The notes under the pieces: model-generated
What the model saw: the letters and a program-made list of their open reading frames with translations, nothing else
The model's database searches: none
What the model was told of the DNA's origin: nothing
DNA from: JANQPD01 sp963715655
GTDB taxonomy: Bacteria; Bacteroidota; Bacteroidia; Flavobacteriales; Schleiferiaceae
Assembly: GCA_963715655.1 (NCBI GenBank)
Contig: OY970262.1
Span: 744,001 to 808,000 of the forward strand
Length of the DNA: 64,000 nucleotides
Direction of reading: 5' to 3'
Shown: positions 52,004 through 59,649 of the stretch, piece by piece
Position numbering within the stretch: position 1 is the first letter of the stretch
Layout of the letters: each line of letters begins with the position of its first letter
Translations under genes and position numbers: made by a program

Positions 52004-52084
52004 CCTGTTTTTTACTGCACAATGTTTTATAAAATAAAAGATTATGTAGTATTATAGCACACTATTAAAAATTTAATAAACCCT

Positions 52085-52648
52085 ATGAAAAAATCTTTTA
52101 AACTAATCGCACTAGTATGCTTAAGTGTTTTAATGGTCACATCTTGTGGTAAGGATAAGGAAGAGGAAAAAAATGAAGAAAATCCGACAGCAACGGTTAC
52201 TTCAGAAATGACCTATTCCGGAACAACCTATGCATTAAAAAGCGGTTTCTTTTTCAATTATGGTAAGGATGATGACCCTAATGATGGGTTTGATTATGAT
52301 GGAACCAACTTTGACTTTGTGGCTTTTACAGATGGCGTAAATGCTGACGTTCAGAACGATTCAATTTCCGGTAACGGATTTTATTTATACATGGAATTGT
52401 TTTCCACCGGAGAAATTACACCTGCACAAGGCGTATATCAATTAAACCAAACCTTTGCTGTAAATACGTTTGATCAAGCAAGTATTACGGTTGTTACCAA
52501 TGGAGAAGATGGTGTGGAAATTACCTTTGTATCAGGCAGTATTACAATAGAAAAAAGCGCGAGCAATTATAAAGTTACCGGCACGCTTACTAATGCAAAC
52601 GGCAATAAATTAGAAATAAAATATTCTGGCCCAACGCCAATTTTATAG
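52085..52648 (+). CDS. Small lipoprotein, member 1 of a local paralogous family
   Basis: A 187-residue lipoprotein (lipobox VTSC, about residues 18-21) followed by a charged linker (KDKEEEKNEEN) and one beta-rich domain. The domain shares with the three genes downstream an ordered set of motifs: LKSGFFFNYGKDDDPNDGF, YDGTNFDFVAFTDG, GNGFYLYMELFSTGEI, VNTFD, FVSGSITI and YKVTGTLTNANGNKLEIKYSG. I know no named family for it. The product should be anchored to the outer membrane. It is a single-gene unit with a terminator after it. Confidence 0.78.
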   Translation: MKKSFKLIALVCLSVLMVTSCGKDKEEEKNEENPTATVTSEMTYSGTTYALKSGFFFNYGKDDDPNDGFDYDGTNFDFVAFTDGVNADVQNDSISGNGFYLYMELFSTGEITPAQGVYQLNQTFAVNTFDQASITVVTNGEDGVEITFVSGSITIEKSASNYKVTGTLTNANGNKLEIKYSGPTPIL

Positions 52649-52672
52649 GCGGCTAAAATATTAAGCTTTATA

Positions 52673-52706
52673 AAAACCCCTTTTTGTGAAAATGAAAAGG
52701 GGTTTT
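52673..52706 (+). terminator. Rho-independent terminator after lipoprotein 1
   Basis: AAAACCCCTTTT and AAAAGGGGTTTT form a 12-bp perfect stem with a 10-base loop. The downstream U-tract is within the stem end and short. Confidence 0.7.
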
Positions 52707-52780
52707 AACGTTAGATACATTATCAATGTATATTAGCCTTTTGAATTATTTTGATTTTAATTAACCCTAATTTTTATATC

Positions 52781-53338
52781 ATGCATACAGGCTTAAAATT
52801 CATTTATTTAGCAGCGTTTTGCTCTGTACTTTTAGTATCGTGCAAAAAATTTGACAATGAAGGCGAAGGGAAGCCTAATAAAAATAAAATTACTTTTTTA
52901 GGCAAAGAGTATAAGCTTACCGGAGCAGTAGCTATAAATTTTGGTAAAGATGATGATACTACCTCCGGCTTTAATTACCAAGGCTATAATTTAGATTTAT
53001 TTCTTTTTACCGAGGGTATTACCAATGTTAATGCGTTTTCACAAGCTACAGGCTCCGGACAATTGCTAAACATGGATTTATACGCTTCCGCTGATACACT
53101 AACCGAAGGAGCTTTCACCGTTAATCAAAGTTTAAAAGTAGGCACCACAGACGAAACCTATTTAATACCGGTGTTAAATGGAAAGTATGATTACAATGCC
53201 GCCCCTGAATTTAATCAGGGTGATTTTACAGTAAAGCAATCGGGCACTACTTATACCATAGAGGGTATTTTGGAAAATTCATCGGGAGAAAAGTTAGAAT
53301 TTTTCTATCAAGGTGAGGTTACTTTTAGGCGTAAATAA
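52781..53338 (+). CDS. Small lipoprotein, member 2 of a local paralogous family
   Basis: A 185-residue lipoprotein. The ATG at 52781 gives the signal MHTGLKFIYLAAFCSVLLVSC with the lipobox at its end. The domain matches member 1: LTGAVAINFGKDDDTTSGF, YQGYNLDLFLFTEG, GSGQLLNMDLYAS, a Tyr/Ile-rich middle, and YTIEGILENSSGEKLEFFYQG. It lacks the VNTFD motif, having VGTTDET there, and is the most divergent of the four. The next gene may start inside its end. Confidence 0.75.
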   Translation: MHTGLKFIYLAAFCSVLLVSCKKFDNEGEGKPNKNKITFLGKEYKLTGAVAINFGKDDDTTSGFNYQGYNLDLFLFTEGITNVNAFSQATGSGQLLNMDLYASADTLTEGAFTVNQSLKVGTTDETYLIPVLNGKYDYNAAPEFNQGDFTVKQSGTTYTIEGILENSSGEKLEFFYQGEVTFRRK

Positions 53339-54815
53339 ATTTTTTAAACAAAAACTACACTTTTACAAATTGAATATTAAATGGTTAGTTTTTGTGTTAC
53401 TATGGTGCTTAGCACTGCTGGCACAGTTCTATTATGTAAATGCCGACCCACTGCCCAACATTAGCCAAAGCGTAGGCACTTATGTAGATGAAGGCTTAAA
53501 TACCTGCCAAGCACGTAACTATGTAAATCATGGAAAATGGGGTTTTACTGAATGTGATAATTTGGCAAAAAGTCCGCTCTACAATGCTTACTTAGCAACA
53601 GTTTTCCACATTTTTGGCACTACGCGCACCGTTGCACGTCTTGCTATTTTACTTCCTGCTTATCTTTTAATTTTATTGCTAATAGGCTTAATGCGTAAAC
53701 CACTGTTTGGTATAGCCTTTATGCTTATTTGCGCTTTACAAATGCACGTTTTTCAATATCAGCATTTAGCGTTAGTAGAAAGTTTGGTCAATGCTTCTAC
53801 ACTAGTTTTAGTTTACTTTCTTTGGAAAAGTTGTATTTCTAATTCAAAGCAATCTGCTTATTTTTTCATCTTTTCGGTGTTGTTTGCTTTTCTGCTTTTT
53901 TTATTTAAAGTGCAATATGCCTATCTCTTAGCACTACCTTTTATGGTTTGCTTTTTCCAAATTTTAGTGTTGCGCAAAAGCCGTGTGTTTTGGATTAAAA
54001 CCATTCTTTCTGGCGCAGGTGTTTTGGTGATTTTGTTACTATTGTTCTATAACTTTTGGATACTCCCGCATAAGGAATTTATTGAAATGCTACGCGTGCA
54101 GCAGGGTAGTAATCGGTTTGCAGAGTTACAGTACGCTTTTATCACTTTTAAGGAAAATGGTAAGCTGTTGCTTTGGAAAAAGCACTTAATCTTTTTTCAG
54201 CTTGCTTTTGTACTAGCACTTTTAATGATACCCTTTGCTTTAAGAGGAGCTAAAAAAACATTCAAAATTTTGGTTTTAGTAAGTGCCGCTTGGCTGTTGC
54301 TAGAATTACACAAAGTATTTATTTTATGGTTGCCAACCCGCTATGCGTTAAGTTTATTAGCTGCTCAGGGATGGTTTACAGCTTTGGTGCTATCCCGTTT
54401 ACTTCAAGTAAAAAGAAAAATGCTTGGCGGCCTTGCCTTAGCTACAATCCTGTTGCTTGGCGGCATAAATATGTTTGATTTTTACAGTTTTTTTAAAAAG
54501 GCAACCTGGCAATCGCAAACCATAATTGATGATGTGGCTGCTATTGATTTTAAAGGTAGAAAAGCGATTGGTGTTTGGAGTACCGCCTTGGTTTGGAACG
54601 AAACTGCGTACCTACTGCCGGTTTGGAAAGAATTTTTAAATGACGCGCTTAATCCGCTTGAAACGTATAATCCAAAAATTTTGATGGGGCACCAACCTGA
54701 TATTTCAGCGGAAGGAGTTTTCCCTGCAAAGGCTTTACAATTAGAAAGTGCGGCCACCTCGGTAAAAAAGTATCCGTACCAAGAGTTTGAAATTACCGTA
54801 TTTAAATTTCCATAA
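53313..54815 (+). CDS. Multi-pass membrane protein, GT-C glycosyltransferase-like
   Basis: A 500-residue inner-membrane protein with about nine to eleven hydrophobic helices (the first at about residues 24-42). The first periplasmic loop has YVDEGLNTCQARNYVNHGKWG, similar to the acidic DE motif with nearby G-W residues in GT39/ArnT-like lipid-linked sugar transferases. The rest is poorly conserved, so activity is uncertain. The GTG at 53313 gives the longest form and overlaps member 2 by 26 bases; TTG at 53370 is an equally reasonable start. It interrupts a row of paralogous lipoproteins, and a shared role is unproven. Confidence 0.7.
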   Translation: MRLLLGVNKFFKQKLHFYKLNIKWLVFVLLWCLALLAQFYYVNADPLPNISQSVGTYVDEGLNTCQARNYVNHGKWGFTECDNLAKSPLYNAYLATVFHIFGTTRTVARLAILLPAYLLILLLIGLMRKPLFGIAFMLICALQMHVFQYQHLALVESLVNASTLVLVYFLWKSCISNSKQSAYFFIFSVLFAFLLFLFKVQYAYLLALPFMVCFFQILVLRKSRVFWIKTILSGAGVLVILLLLFYNFWILPHKEFIEMLRVQQGSNRFAELQYAFITFKENGKLLLWKKHLIFFQLAFVLALLMIPFALRGAKKTFKILVLVSAAWLLLELHKVFILWLPTRYALSLLAAQGWFTALVLSRLLQVKRKMLGGLALATILLLGGINMFDFYSFFKKATWQSQTIIDDVAAIDFKGRKAIGVWSTALVWNETAYLLPVWKEFLNDALNPLETYNPKILMGHQPDISAEGVFPAKALQLESAATSVKKYPYQEFEITVFKFP

Positions 54816-54885
54816 AGGCTATTATGCTTAATAATGTTACTTTAATCATCTAATTAAAAACATTTTAAGCTGTTAAAATATATGT

Positions 54886-54936
54886 TTTTTGAATGTATTA
54901 TTAAATTACTTTCGCGCCACTTTAATTTAAAATAAA
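54886..54936 (+). repeat. 51-bp promoter repeat, copy 1
   Basis: Identical to 55672-55722 except for one base. It covers the TAC(T/A)TTCG box and the first part of the leader of two neighbouring paralogous lipoprotein genes. Confidence 0.85.
54907..54914 (+). promoter_or_regulatory. Candidate -7 element of lipoprotein 3
   Basis: TACTTTCG, a TAnnTTTG variant with C at position 7, 28 bases before the ATG at 54943. Confidence 0.45.
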
Positions 54937-54942
54937 CAAATT

Positions 54943-55524
54943 ATGAAAAAAGTAATGTTTGCTTTTCTAGCAACACTATTTGTTGTAGGAGTTTCTTCTT
55001 GTGAAAAGGATAAAACTGAAGAGAATGATGGTACTACTACTCCAACCATTAAGAATGAAGTAGTGCTAGAGGGAAAAACGAGTGTTTTAAAAGGAGGCTT
55101 TATTGAAGATTATGGTCAAGCAGATCCTAATGATTCATTATTTTTCTATGAAGGGACTAATTACGATTTGTATTTGTACACTGAAAATGTTTCTCTAAAT
55201 ACCACAGATTTAGAATTTGAAGGAACTGGCTTAATAATATATTTTGAGAGTTTTTCAAAGAACGGAAATGGCATTGCCACCGGTAAATACACTTTTGACG
55301 AAAATTCATTAGCTGTAAATACATTTGATCTGGGACTAATATTAGAAGCAAAAGCTGGAGAACAGTTTGATGATGCTGATTATGCCGTTACAAGTGGTAG
55401 TTATGATGTAACGAATAACGGAAATAATAATTACGAGATAAAAGGCACTTTGTCTTTAATTAAAGTAGCCGGTGGTAATGCTACCGTTACATTTAGTTAT
55501 AAAGGCGCAATTCCTATTATGTAA
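54943..55524 (+). CDS. Small lipoprotein, member 3 of a local paralogous family
   Basis: A 193-residue lipoprotein (lipobox VSSC, about residues 17-20) with a Lys/Glu/Thr linker. It shares with the next gene a very similar domain: LKGGFIEDYGQADPNDS, FYEGTNYDLYLYTEN, GTGLIIYFESFSKNGNGIATGKYTF, VNTFD, VTSGSYDV and YEIKGTLSLIK. It is more distantly related to the genes at 52085 and 52781. It has its own promoter repeat and a perfect terminator. Function unknown, surface or periplasmic location inferred. Confidence 0.82.
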   Translation: MKKVMFAFLATLFVVGVSSCEKDKTEENDGTTTPTIKNEVVLEGKTSVLKGGFIEDYGQADPNDSLFFYEGTNYDLYLYTENVSLNTTDLEFEGTGLIIYFESFSKNGNGIATGKYTFDENSLAVNTFDLGLILEAKAGEQFDDADYAVTSGSYDVTNNGNNNYEIKGTLSLIKVAGGNATVTFSYKGAIPIM

Positions 55525-55544
55525 ATATTTAAAGCGTTTATTCT

Positions 55545-55577
55545 AAATCCTCTTTTTAACAGAAGAGGATTTTTTTT
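55545..55577 (+). terminator. Rho-independent terminator after lipoprotein 3
   Basis: AAATCCTCTT and AAGAGGATTT form a 10-bp perfect stem with an 8-base loop, followed by a T run. Confidence 0.85.
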
Positions 55578-55671
55578 GCCCTGATTTGTTTTTCAAAACA
55601 AATATTACAAATTGTGTAAAGTAATAGGTATTAAAAGTTTGGGATTGTTTTTAGGCATAAAAAGCTCATGC

Positions 55672-55722
55672 TTTTTGAATGTATTATTAAATTACATTCG
55701 CGCCACTTTAATTTAAAATAAA
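55672..55722 (+). repeat. 51-bp promoter repeat, copy 2
   Basis: Second copy of the 54886-54936 block, differing only at 55696 (A instead of T). Confidence 0.85.
55693..55700 (+). promoter_or_regulatory. Candidate -7 element of lipoprotein 4
   Basis: TACATTCG, the duplicated form of the box at 54907-54914, 26 bases before the ATG at 55727. Confidence 0.45.
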
Positions 55723-55726
55723 AATC

Positions 55727-56305
55727 ATGAAAAAAGTATTGTTTGCTTTCTTGGCAATAGTTTTAGTTCTGAGTGCTTCTTCCTGCCAAAAGGATAAAAC
55801 CGATGATAAAAATGAACCAGTTGTTTTTAAAAATGAAATAGTACAAGATGGTAAGTCATCAGGTTTGCAAGGTGGCCTTATTGAAGATTATGGTCAAGCA
55901 GACCCTAACGATTCTTCTTTTTTATATGCCGGTACCAATTATGATATTTTCTTTTACACCGATAATATTATTTTAAATGCCGGTTCTGAAACGTTTTCAG
56001 GAGAAGGTTTGGTTTTATACTTTGAGAGTTTTTCAATTAACGGAAGTGGAATAGCCACCGGCAAGTACACCTATGACGCTACTTCTTTAAACGTAAATAC
56101 TTTTGATCATGCTCTAATATATGAAGTAAAAAGTGGAGTGGAGTTTGAAGAACCATCTTACGAAGTGATTAGCGGTAGTTATGAAGTGGTAAACAACGGC
56201 AGTAGAAATTATGAAATAAAAGGCGCTTTATCTTTTGTGAAAATAGGCACAAATACCGCCTCTGCTGTTACCTTTAGTTATAAAGGTAAACTTGCAGAGT
56301 TTTAG
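55727..56305 (+). CDS. Small lipoprotein, member 4 of a local paralogous family
   Basis: A 192-residue lipoprotein (lipobox ASSC, about residues 17-20), the closest relative of the gene at 54943. Shared motifs are LQGGLIEDYGQADPNDS, YAGTNYDIFFYTDN, GEGLVLYFESFSINGSGIATGKYTY, VNTFD, VISGSYEV and YEIKGALSFVK. Promoter, gene and a decayed terminator are all duplicated, so this arose by duplication of a whole transcription unit. Function unknown. Confidence 0.82.
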   Translation: MKKVLFAFLAIVLVLSASSCQKDKTDDKNEPVVFKNEIVQDGKSSGLQGGLIEDYGQADPNDSSFLYAGTNYDIFFYTDNIILNAGSETFSGEGLVLYFESFSINGSGIATGKYTYDATSLNVNTFDHALIYEVKSGVEFEEPSYEVISGSYEVVNNGSRNYEIKGALSFVKIGTNTASAVTFSYKGKLAEF

Positions 56306-56325
56306 TAATACAACATAATTTTTCT

Positions 56326-56360
56326 AAAAATCCTCTTTTTAATCAAAGGGAATTTTTTTT
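56326..56360 (+). terminator. Decayed terminator after lipoprotein 4
   Basis: AAAATCCTCTTT pairs imperfectly with AAAGGGAATTTT before a T run. It aligns with the perfect terminator at 55545-55577, with changes in the 3' arm. Confidence 0.45.
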
Positions 56361-56470
56361 GTCTGCCATTTTTTCCTGTTCACACCCGTGGCACATTTTC
56401 TGACTACTGCACATCATCCGCAGATAGCGGAATAAAATGTAATGTTAAACCAAATAAAATAAAATCAAAA

Positions 56471-56752
56471 ATGGCTAAAATGAATCTTCGCCCTTTGGCA
56501 GATAGAGTGCTTGTAGAGCCTAGCGCTGCTGAAACAAAAACCGCATCAGGCATTATTATTCCTGATAACGCACAAGAAAAACCACAGCAAGGAAAAGTGG
56601 TGGCCGTAGGAAATGGAAAAGTAGATGAGCCAATGACGGTGAAAGTTGGCGATACAGTGCTATACGGTAAATACGGTGGTACAGAAATTAAGCATGACGG
56701 TAAAGACATGTTGATTATGCGCGAGTCTGACATTTACGCAGTAATCGGTTAA
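56471..56752 (+). CDS. groES: Co-chaperonin GroES
   Basis: A 93-residue GroES, the heptameric lid of the GroEL chamber. Visible features are the N-terminal LRPLADRVLVEP, the mobile loop SAAETKTASGIIIPDNAQEKPQQGKVVAVG, VKVGDTVLYGKYGGTEI and the C-terminal DIYAVIG. The ATG at 56471 is used; the one three codons later is possible. I see no CIRCE inverted repeat upstream, so HrcA control is not supported; a small CCGC/GCGG hairpin lies in the 5' region (about 56419-56431). groEL follows after 33 bases. Confidence 0.97.
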   Translation: MAKMNLRPLADRVLVEPSAAETKTASGIIIPDNAQEKPQQGKVVAVGNGKVDEPMTVKVGDTVLYGKYGGTEIKHDGKDMLIMRESDIYAVIG

Positions 56753-56785
56753 TAAAAATAAACAAGAATTTAAAAAACCATAAAA

Positions 56786-58423
56786 ATGGCAAAAGAGATA
56801 AAATTTAATTTAGAGGCACGTGATGCCCTAAAAAGAGGTGTTGATCAATTAGCAGATGCTGTAAAAGTAACCCTAGGGCCAAAAGGAAGAAACGTAGTTA
56901 TTGAAAAGTCTTTTGGAGCACCAATGGTAACTAAAGATGGTGTTTCTGTGGCTAAAGAAATTGAGCTGGAAAACAAGGTGGAAAACCTTGGCGCTCAAAT
57001 GGTAAAAGAAGTAGCTAGTAAAACTGCAGATGTGGCCGGAGACGGAACTACTACTGCAACTGTATTAGCTCAAGCTATTTACAACCAAGGTATGCGCAAC
57101 GTTACTGCCGGTGCTTCGCCAATGGATTTGAAGCGTGGTATTGAAAAAGCGGTTGCTAAAATTATAGAAAACTTACGCGAGCAGTCGCAAGAAGTAGGCA
57201 CTAGCTATGATAAAATTGAGCAAGTAGCTACTATTTCTGCCAATAATGATAATACCATTGGTAAGCTTATCGCAGAAGCGATGAAAAAAGTAACCAAAGA
57301 AGGTGTAATTACGGTTGAAGAAGCAAAAGGTACTGATACTTACGTAGATGTGGTTGAAGGTATGCAGTTTGATCGCGGTTATTTATCTCCATATTTTGTA
57401 ACAGATACCGAGAAAATGATTGTTGAGATGGAATCTCCGTACATTCTTATTTACGATAAGAAAATCAGCAGCATGAAAGAATTACTTCCGGTATTAGAGC
57501 CGGTGGCGCAAAGCGGTAAGCCATTATTAATTATTTCTGAAGATTTAGATGGCGAAGCACTAACCACTTTGGTAGTAAATAAAATTCGCGGAAGCTTAAA
57601 AATAGCTGCTGTAAAAGCACCGGGTTTTGGCGATAGAAGAAAAGCAATGCTAGAAGACATAGCTGTATTAACCGGAGGAACAGTAATTTCTGAAGAAAGA
57701 GGTTATACGCTTGAAAATGCAACAATTGATATGTTGGGTACTGCTGAAAAAGTAAGTATTGATAAAGACAACACTACAATTGTAAATGGCGCAGGCGCTG
57801 CAAAAGATATTAAAGCACGCGTAAGTCAGATTAAAGCACAAATTGAATCTACCACTTCAGATTACGATAAAGAAAAGCTACAAGAGCGCTTGGCTAAATT
57901 GGCCGGTGGTGTAGCGGTACTTTACGTAGGTGCTGCCAGTGAAATAGAAATGAAAGAAAAGAAAGACCGTGTGGACGATGCACTTGCGGCAACCCGCGCT
58001 GCTATTGAAGAGGGTATTGTACCTGGTGGTGGTGTAGCTTTAGTGCGCGCAGCTGCCGCATTGGTAGGTTTAAAAGGTGAAAACTTAGATGAAACTACCG
58101 GTATCAGCATTATTGCACGTGCTATTGAGGAGCCATTGCGTCAAATTGTAATCAACGCTGGTTTAGAAGGTTCAGTAGTGGTAAATAAAGTAAAAGAAGG
58201 TAAAAAAGATTTTGGTTTCAACGCTAAAACAGAAGTGTATGAAGGCATGTTGAAAGCCGGAATTATTGATCCTACCAAAGTAACCCGCGTAGCTTTAGAA
58301 AATGCTGCATCTGTAGCCGGTATGTTATTAACTACCGAGGCTACAATTACCGAAATACCTAAAGAAGAAGGTGCCGGTGGCGGTATGCCTCCTATGGGTG
58401 GCGGTATGGGCGGTATGATGTAA
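56786..58423 (+). CDS. groEL: Chaperonin GroEL
   Basis: A 545-residue GroEL that folds cytoplasmic proteins in an ATP-driven double ring. Family landmarks are TLGPKGRNVVIEKSFGAP, VAGDGTTTATVLAQ (ATP binding, about residues 85-98), the apical-domain YLSPYFVTDTEKM, AAVKAPGFGDRRKAMLEDIA, the equatorial EEGIVPGGGVALVRA, and the Gly-Met-rich tail ending MPPMGGGMGGMM. Length is standard. It is the only copy in the window and ends with a terminator. Confidence 0.98.
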   Translation: MAKEIKFNLEARDALKRGVDQLADAVKVTLGPKGRNVVIEKSFGAPMVTKDGVSVAKEIELENKVENLGAQMVKEVASKTADVAGDGTTTATVLAQAIYNQGMRNVTAGASPMDLKRGIEKAVAKIIENLREQSQEVGTSYDKIEQVATISANNDNTIGKLIAEAMKKVTKEGVITVEEAKGTDTYVDVVEGMQFDRGYLSPYFVTDTEKMIVEMESPYILIYDKKISSMKELLPVLEPVAQSGKPLLIISEDLDGEALTTLVVNKIRGSLKIAAVKAPGFGDRRKAMLEDIAVLTGGTVISEERGYTLENATIDMLGTAEKVSIDKDNTTIVNGAGAAKDIKARVSQIKAQIESTTSDYDKEKLQERLAKLAGGVAVLYVGAASEIEMKEKKDRVDDALAATRAAIEEGIVPGGGVALVRAAAALVGLKGENLDETTGISIIARAIEEPLRQIVINAGLEGSVVVNKVKEGKKDFGFNAKTEVYEGMLKAGIIDPTKVTRVALENAASVAGMLLTTEATITEIPKEEGAGGGMPPMGGGMGGMM

Positions 58424-58446
58424 TACCCAATTTTTTAATTAATATG

Positions 58447-58483
58447 AAAGTCCCTTTTTAGCGCAAGCTTTAAGGGACTTTTT
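58447..58483 (+). terminator. Rho-independent terminator of groES-groEL
   Basis: AAAGTCCCTT and AAGGGACTTT form the outer stem, with an inner AGC-GCAA-GCT tetraloop hairpin, followed by TTTT. Confidence 0.85.
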
Positions 58484-58560
58484 GTTGATGGCCAAAAATT
58501 TAAAAAGTGAAAGAAAGGCCCTAACTTATCCAATCATAAAATTTACTTTTCGCTGTTTCT

Positions 58561-58630
58561 TCTTCGCGCCTTCGCGTCTTTGCGAGAAAATCACTTCCAC
58601 TGCTTTTTCTTTGCGCCTTTGCGAGAAACC
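58561..58630. repeat. REP-like GCGCCTTTGCG repeat pair
   Basis: Two related units, 58561-58594 and 58606-58630, share TTCGCGCCTT / TTTGCGCCTT and GCGAGAAA. This short-sequence family recurs in intergenic regions of many Bacteroidota. It lies in the groEL-deacetylase gap and ends near the 3' end of the deacetylase gene. Confidence 0.6.
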
Positions 58631-58639
58631 CAGTTCCTT

Positions 58640-59263
58640 TTATTTCAATGCCTCAAACCTAAACCCACGCGCACTTAGCTTATCCAATACTTCCGGTAAA
58701 CAGTCTTTTAACCGTGGCCAAGCTTTTTCACTATCATGAAATACGATTATACTGCCATTTTTAACTTTACGCAAGGTGTTTTTTACACAATCATCAGCGC
58801 TTAAGGAAGTGTCAAAATCTGTACTTAGTACATCCCACATTACAATAGTATATCCTTGTTTTTTAAGCGCTTTTATATGGTTTCGCTTAATTTTCCCGTA
58901 AGGCGGCCTAAATAAAGTGTTGGATGTAGCATTTTCTGCAGCTTGTATATTTTGCAAATAAGTAGCCGTTTTATGTTCCCACCCATTAAAATGATTTTGG
59001 GTGTGATTGCCAATGGAATGCCCTTTCACCTTAATGGTTTCCGTTAAAAGCGGATATGCCTCTGCGTTTTTTCCAATTAAAAAAAAGGTGGCCTTGGCAT
59101 GATGTTTTTCTAGCATTTCCAAAACTGCTTCTGTAATAGATGGCGTAGGGCCATCATCAAAAGTTAAATAAACCGTTTTTTCTTTGGCAGGAGCTAAGCG
59201 CCAAACCAAACCCGGGTAAAGCATTTGCAGCCAAAACGGACTATTTATTAAGTAAGATTTCAC
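58640..59263 (-). CDS. Polysaccharide deacetylase (NodB domain)
   Basis: A 207-residue carbohydrate esterase family 4 protein. All five NodB motifs are visible: TFDDGP (motif 1, catalytic Asp), HSIGNHTQNH (metal-binding His pair), RPPYGKIKRN (motif 3), DVLSTDFDTSL (motif 4) and IIVFHDSEKAW (motif 5). Such enzymes remove acetyl groups from peptidoglycan or extracellular glycans. No signal peptide is clear; the N-terminal MKSYLINSPFWLQMLYPGLVWRL may act as an uncleaved anchor. Single-gene unit. Confidence 0.9.
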   Translation of the reverse strand: MKSYLINSPFWLQMLYPGLVWRLAPAKEKTVYLTFDDGPTPSITEAVLEMLEKHHAKATFFLIGKNAEAYPLLTETIKVKGHSIGNHTQNHFNGWEHKTATYLQNIQAAENATSNTLFRPPYGKIKRNHIKALKKQGYTIVMWDVLSTDFDTSLSADDCVKNTLRKVKNGSIIVFHDSEKAWPRLKDCLPEVLDKLSARGFRFEALK

Positions 59264-59361
59264 GGCACAAAGATGCTATTTAGAATCAAACTATATGCGT
59301 GATTAGCGCAGAAATACACCTGTGTGAGTAATACTGGCTTTGTGATGCATACTTTATACAA

Positions 59362-59369
59362 TATATTTG
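59362..59369 (+). promoter_or_regulatory. -7 promoter element of the small CxxC membrane protein
   Basis: TATATTTG is an exact match, with TTTG 19 bases upstream as a -33 element (59339-59342). It ends four bases before the ATG, predicting a leaderless transcript. Confidence 0.65.
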
Positions 59370-59373
59370 CCCA

Positions 59374-59601
59374 ATGAAAAAATGGAGCGTACTAATTATT
59401 TTGTTGCTGTTATTTGTGCCTACTTTGGCAGATGCGCAATGCGCTATGTGTAAGGCTGTAGCTGAAACAGATGCTAATCAAGGTGGTAATGCAGCCGCTG
59501 GATTAAATGAAGGTATCGTGTATTTAATGGCCTTTCCATATCTACTTTTAGGGGCAGTGGCTTATGCTATTTATCGCCATAAAAAGCAGGCAAACGCCTA
59601 A
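59374..59601 (+). CDS. Small secreted/membrane protein with CxxC motif
   Basis: A 75-residue protein with a signal peptide (about residues 1-22, LADAQ), then directly CAMCKAVAETDANQGGNAAAGLNEGI with a CxxC pair, one transmembrane helix (about residues 48-66) and a basic tail (YRHKKQANA). The arrangement fits a small inner-membrane protein with a periplasmic Cys pair, possibly redox-active or metal-binding. I recall similar uncharacterised proteins in Bacteroidota. It precedes the TolC/HlyD-type efflux genes but has a separate promoter. Confidence 0.75.
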   Translation: MKKWSVLIILLLLFVPTLADAQCAMCKAVAETDANQGGNAAAGLNEGIVYLMAFPYLLLGAVAYAIYRHKKQANA

Positions 59602-59612
59602 ACGATTTCTTA

Positions 59613-59620
59613 TATATTTG
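59613..59620 (+). promoter_or_regulatory. -7 promoter element of the efflux operon
   Basis: TATATTTG matches TAnnTTTG exactly and ends 29 bases before the TolC-family ATG. Confidence 0.55.
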
Positions 59621-59649
59621 TGCGCCAACGGTAACGGTAATTTCTTTCC

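Noticed and set aside
56306..56470. CIRCE/HrcA operator before groES
   Set aside because: No TTAGCACTC-N9-GAGTGCTAA inverted repeat is present; only a short CCGC/GCGG hairpin is seen.
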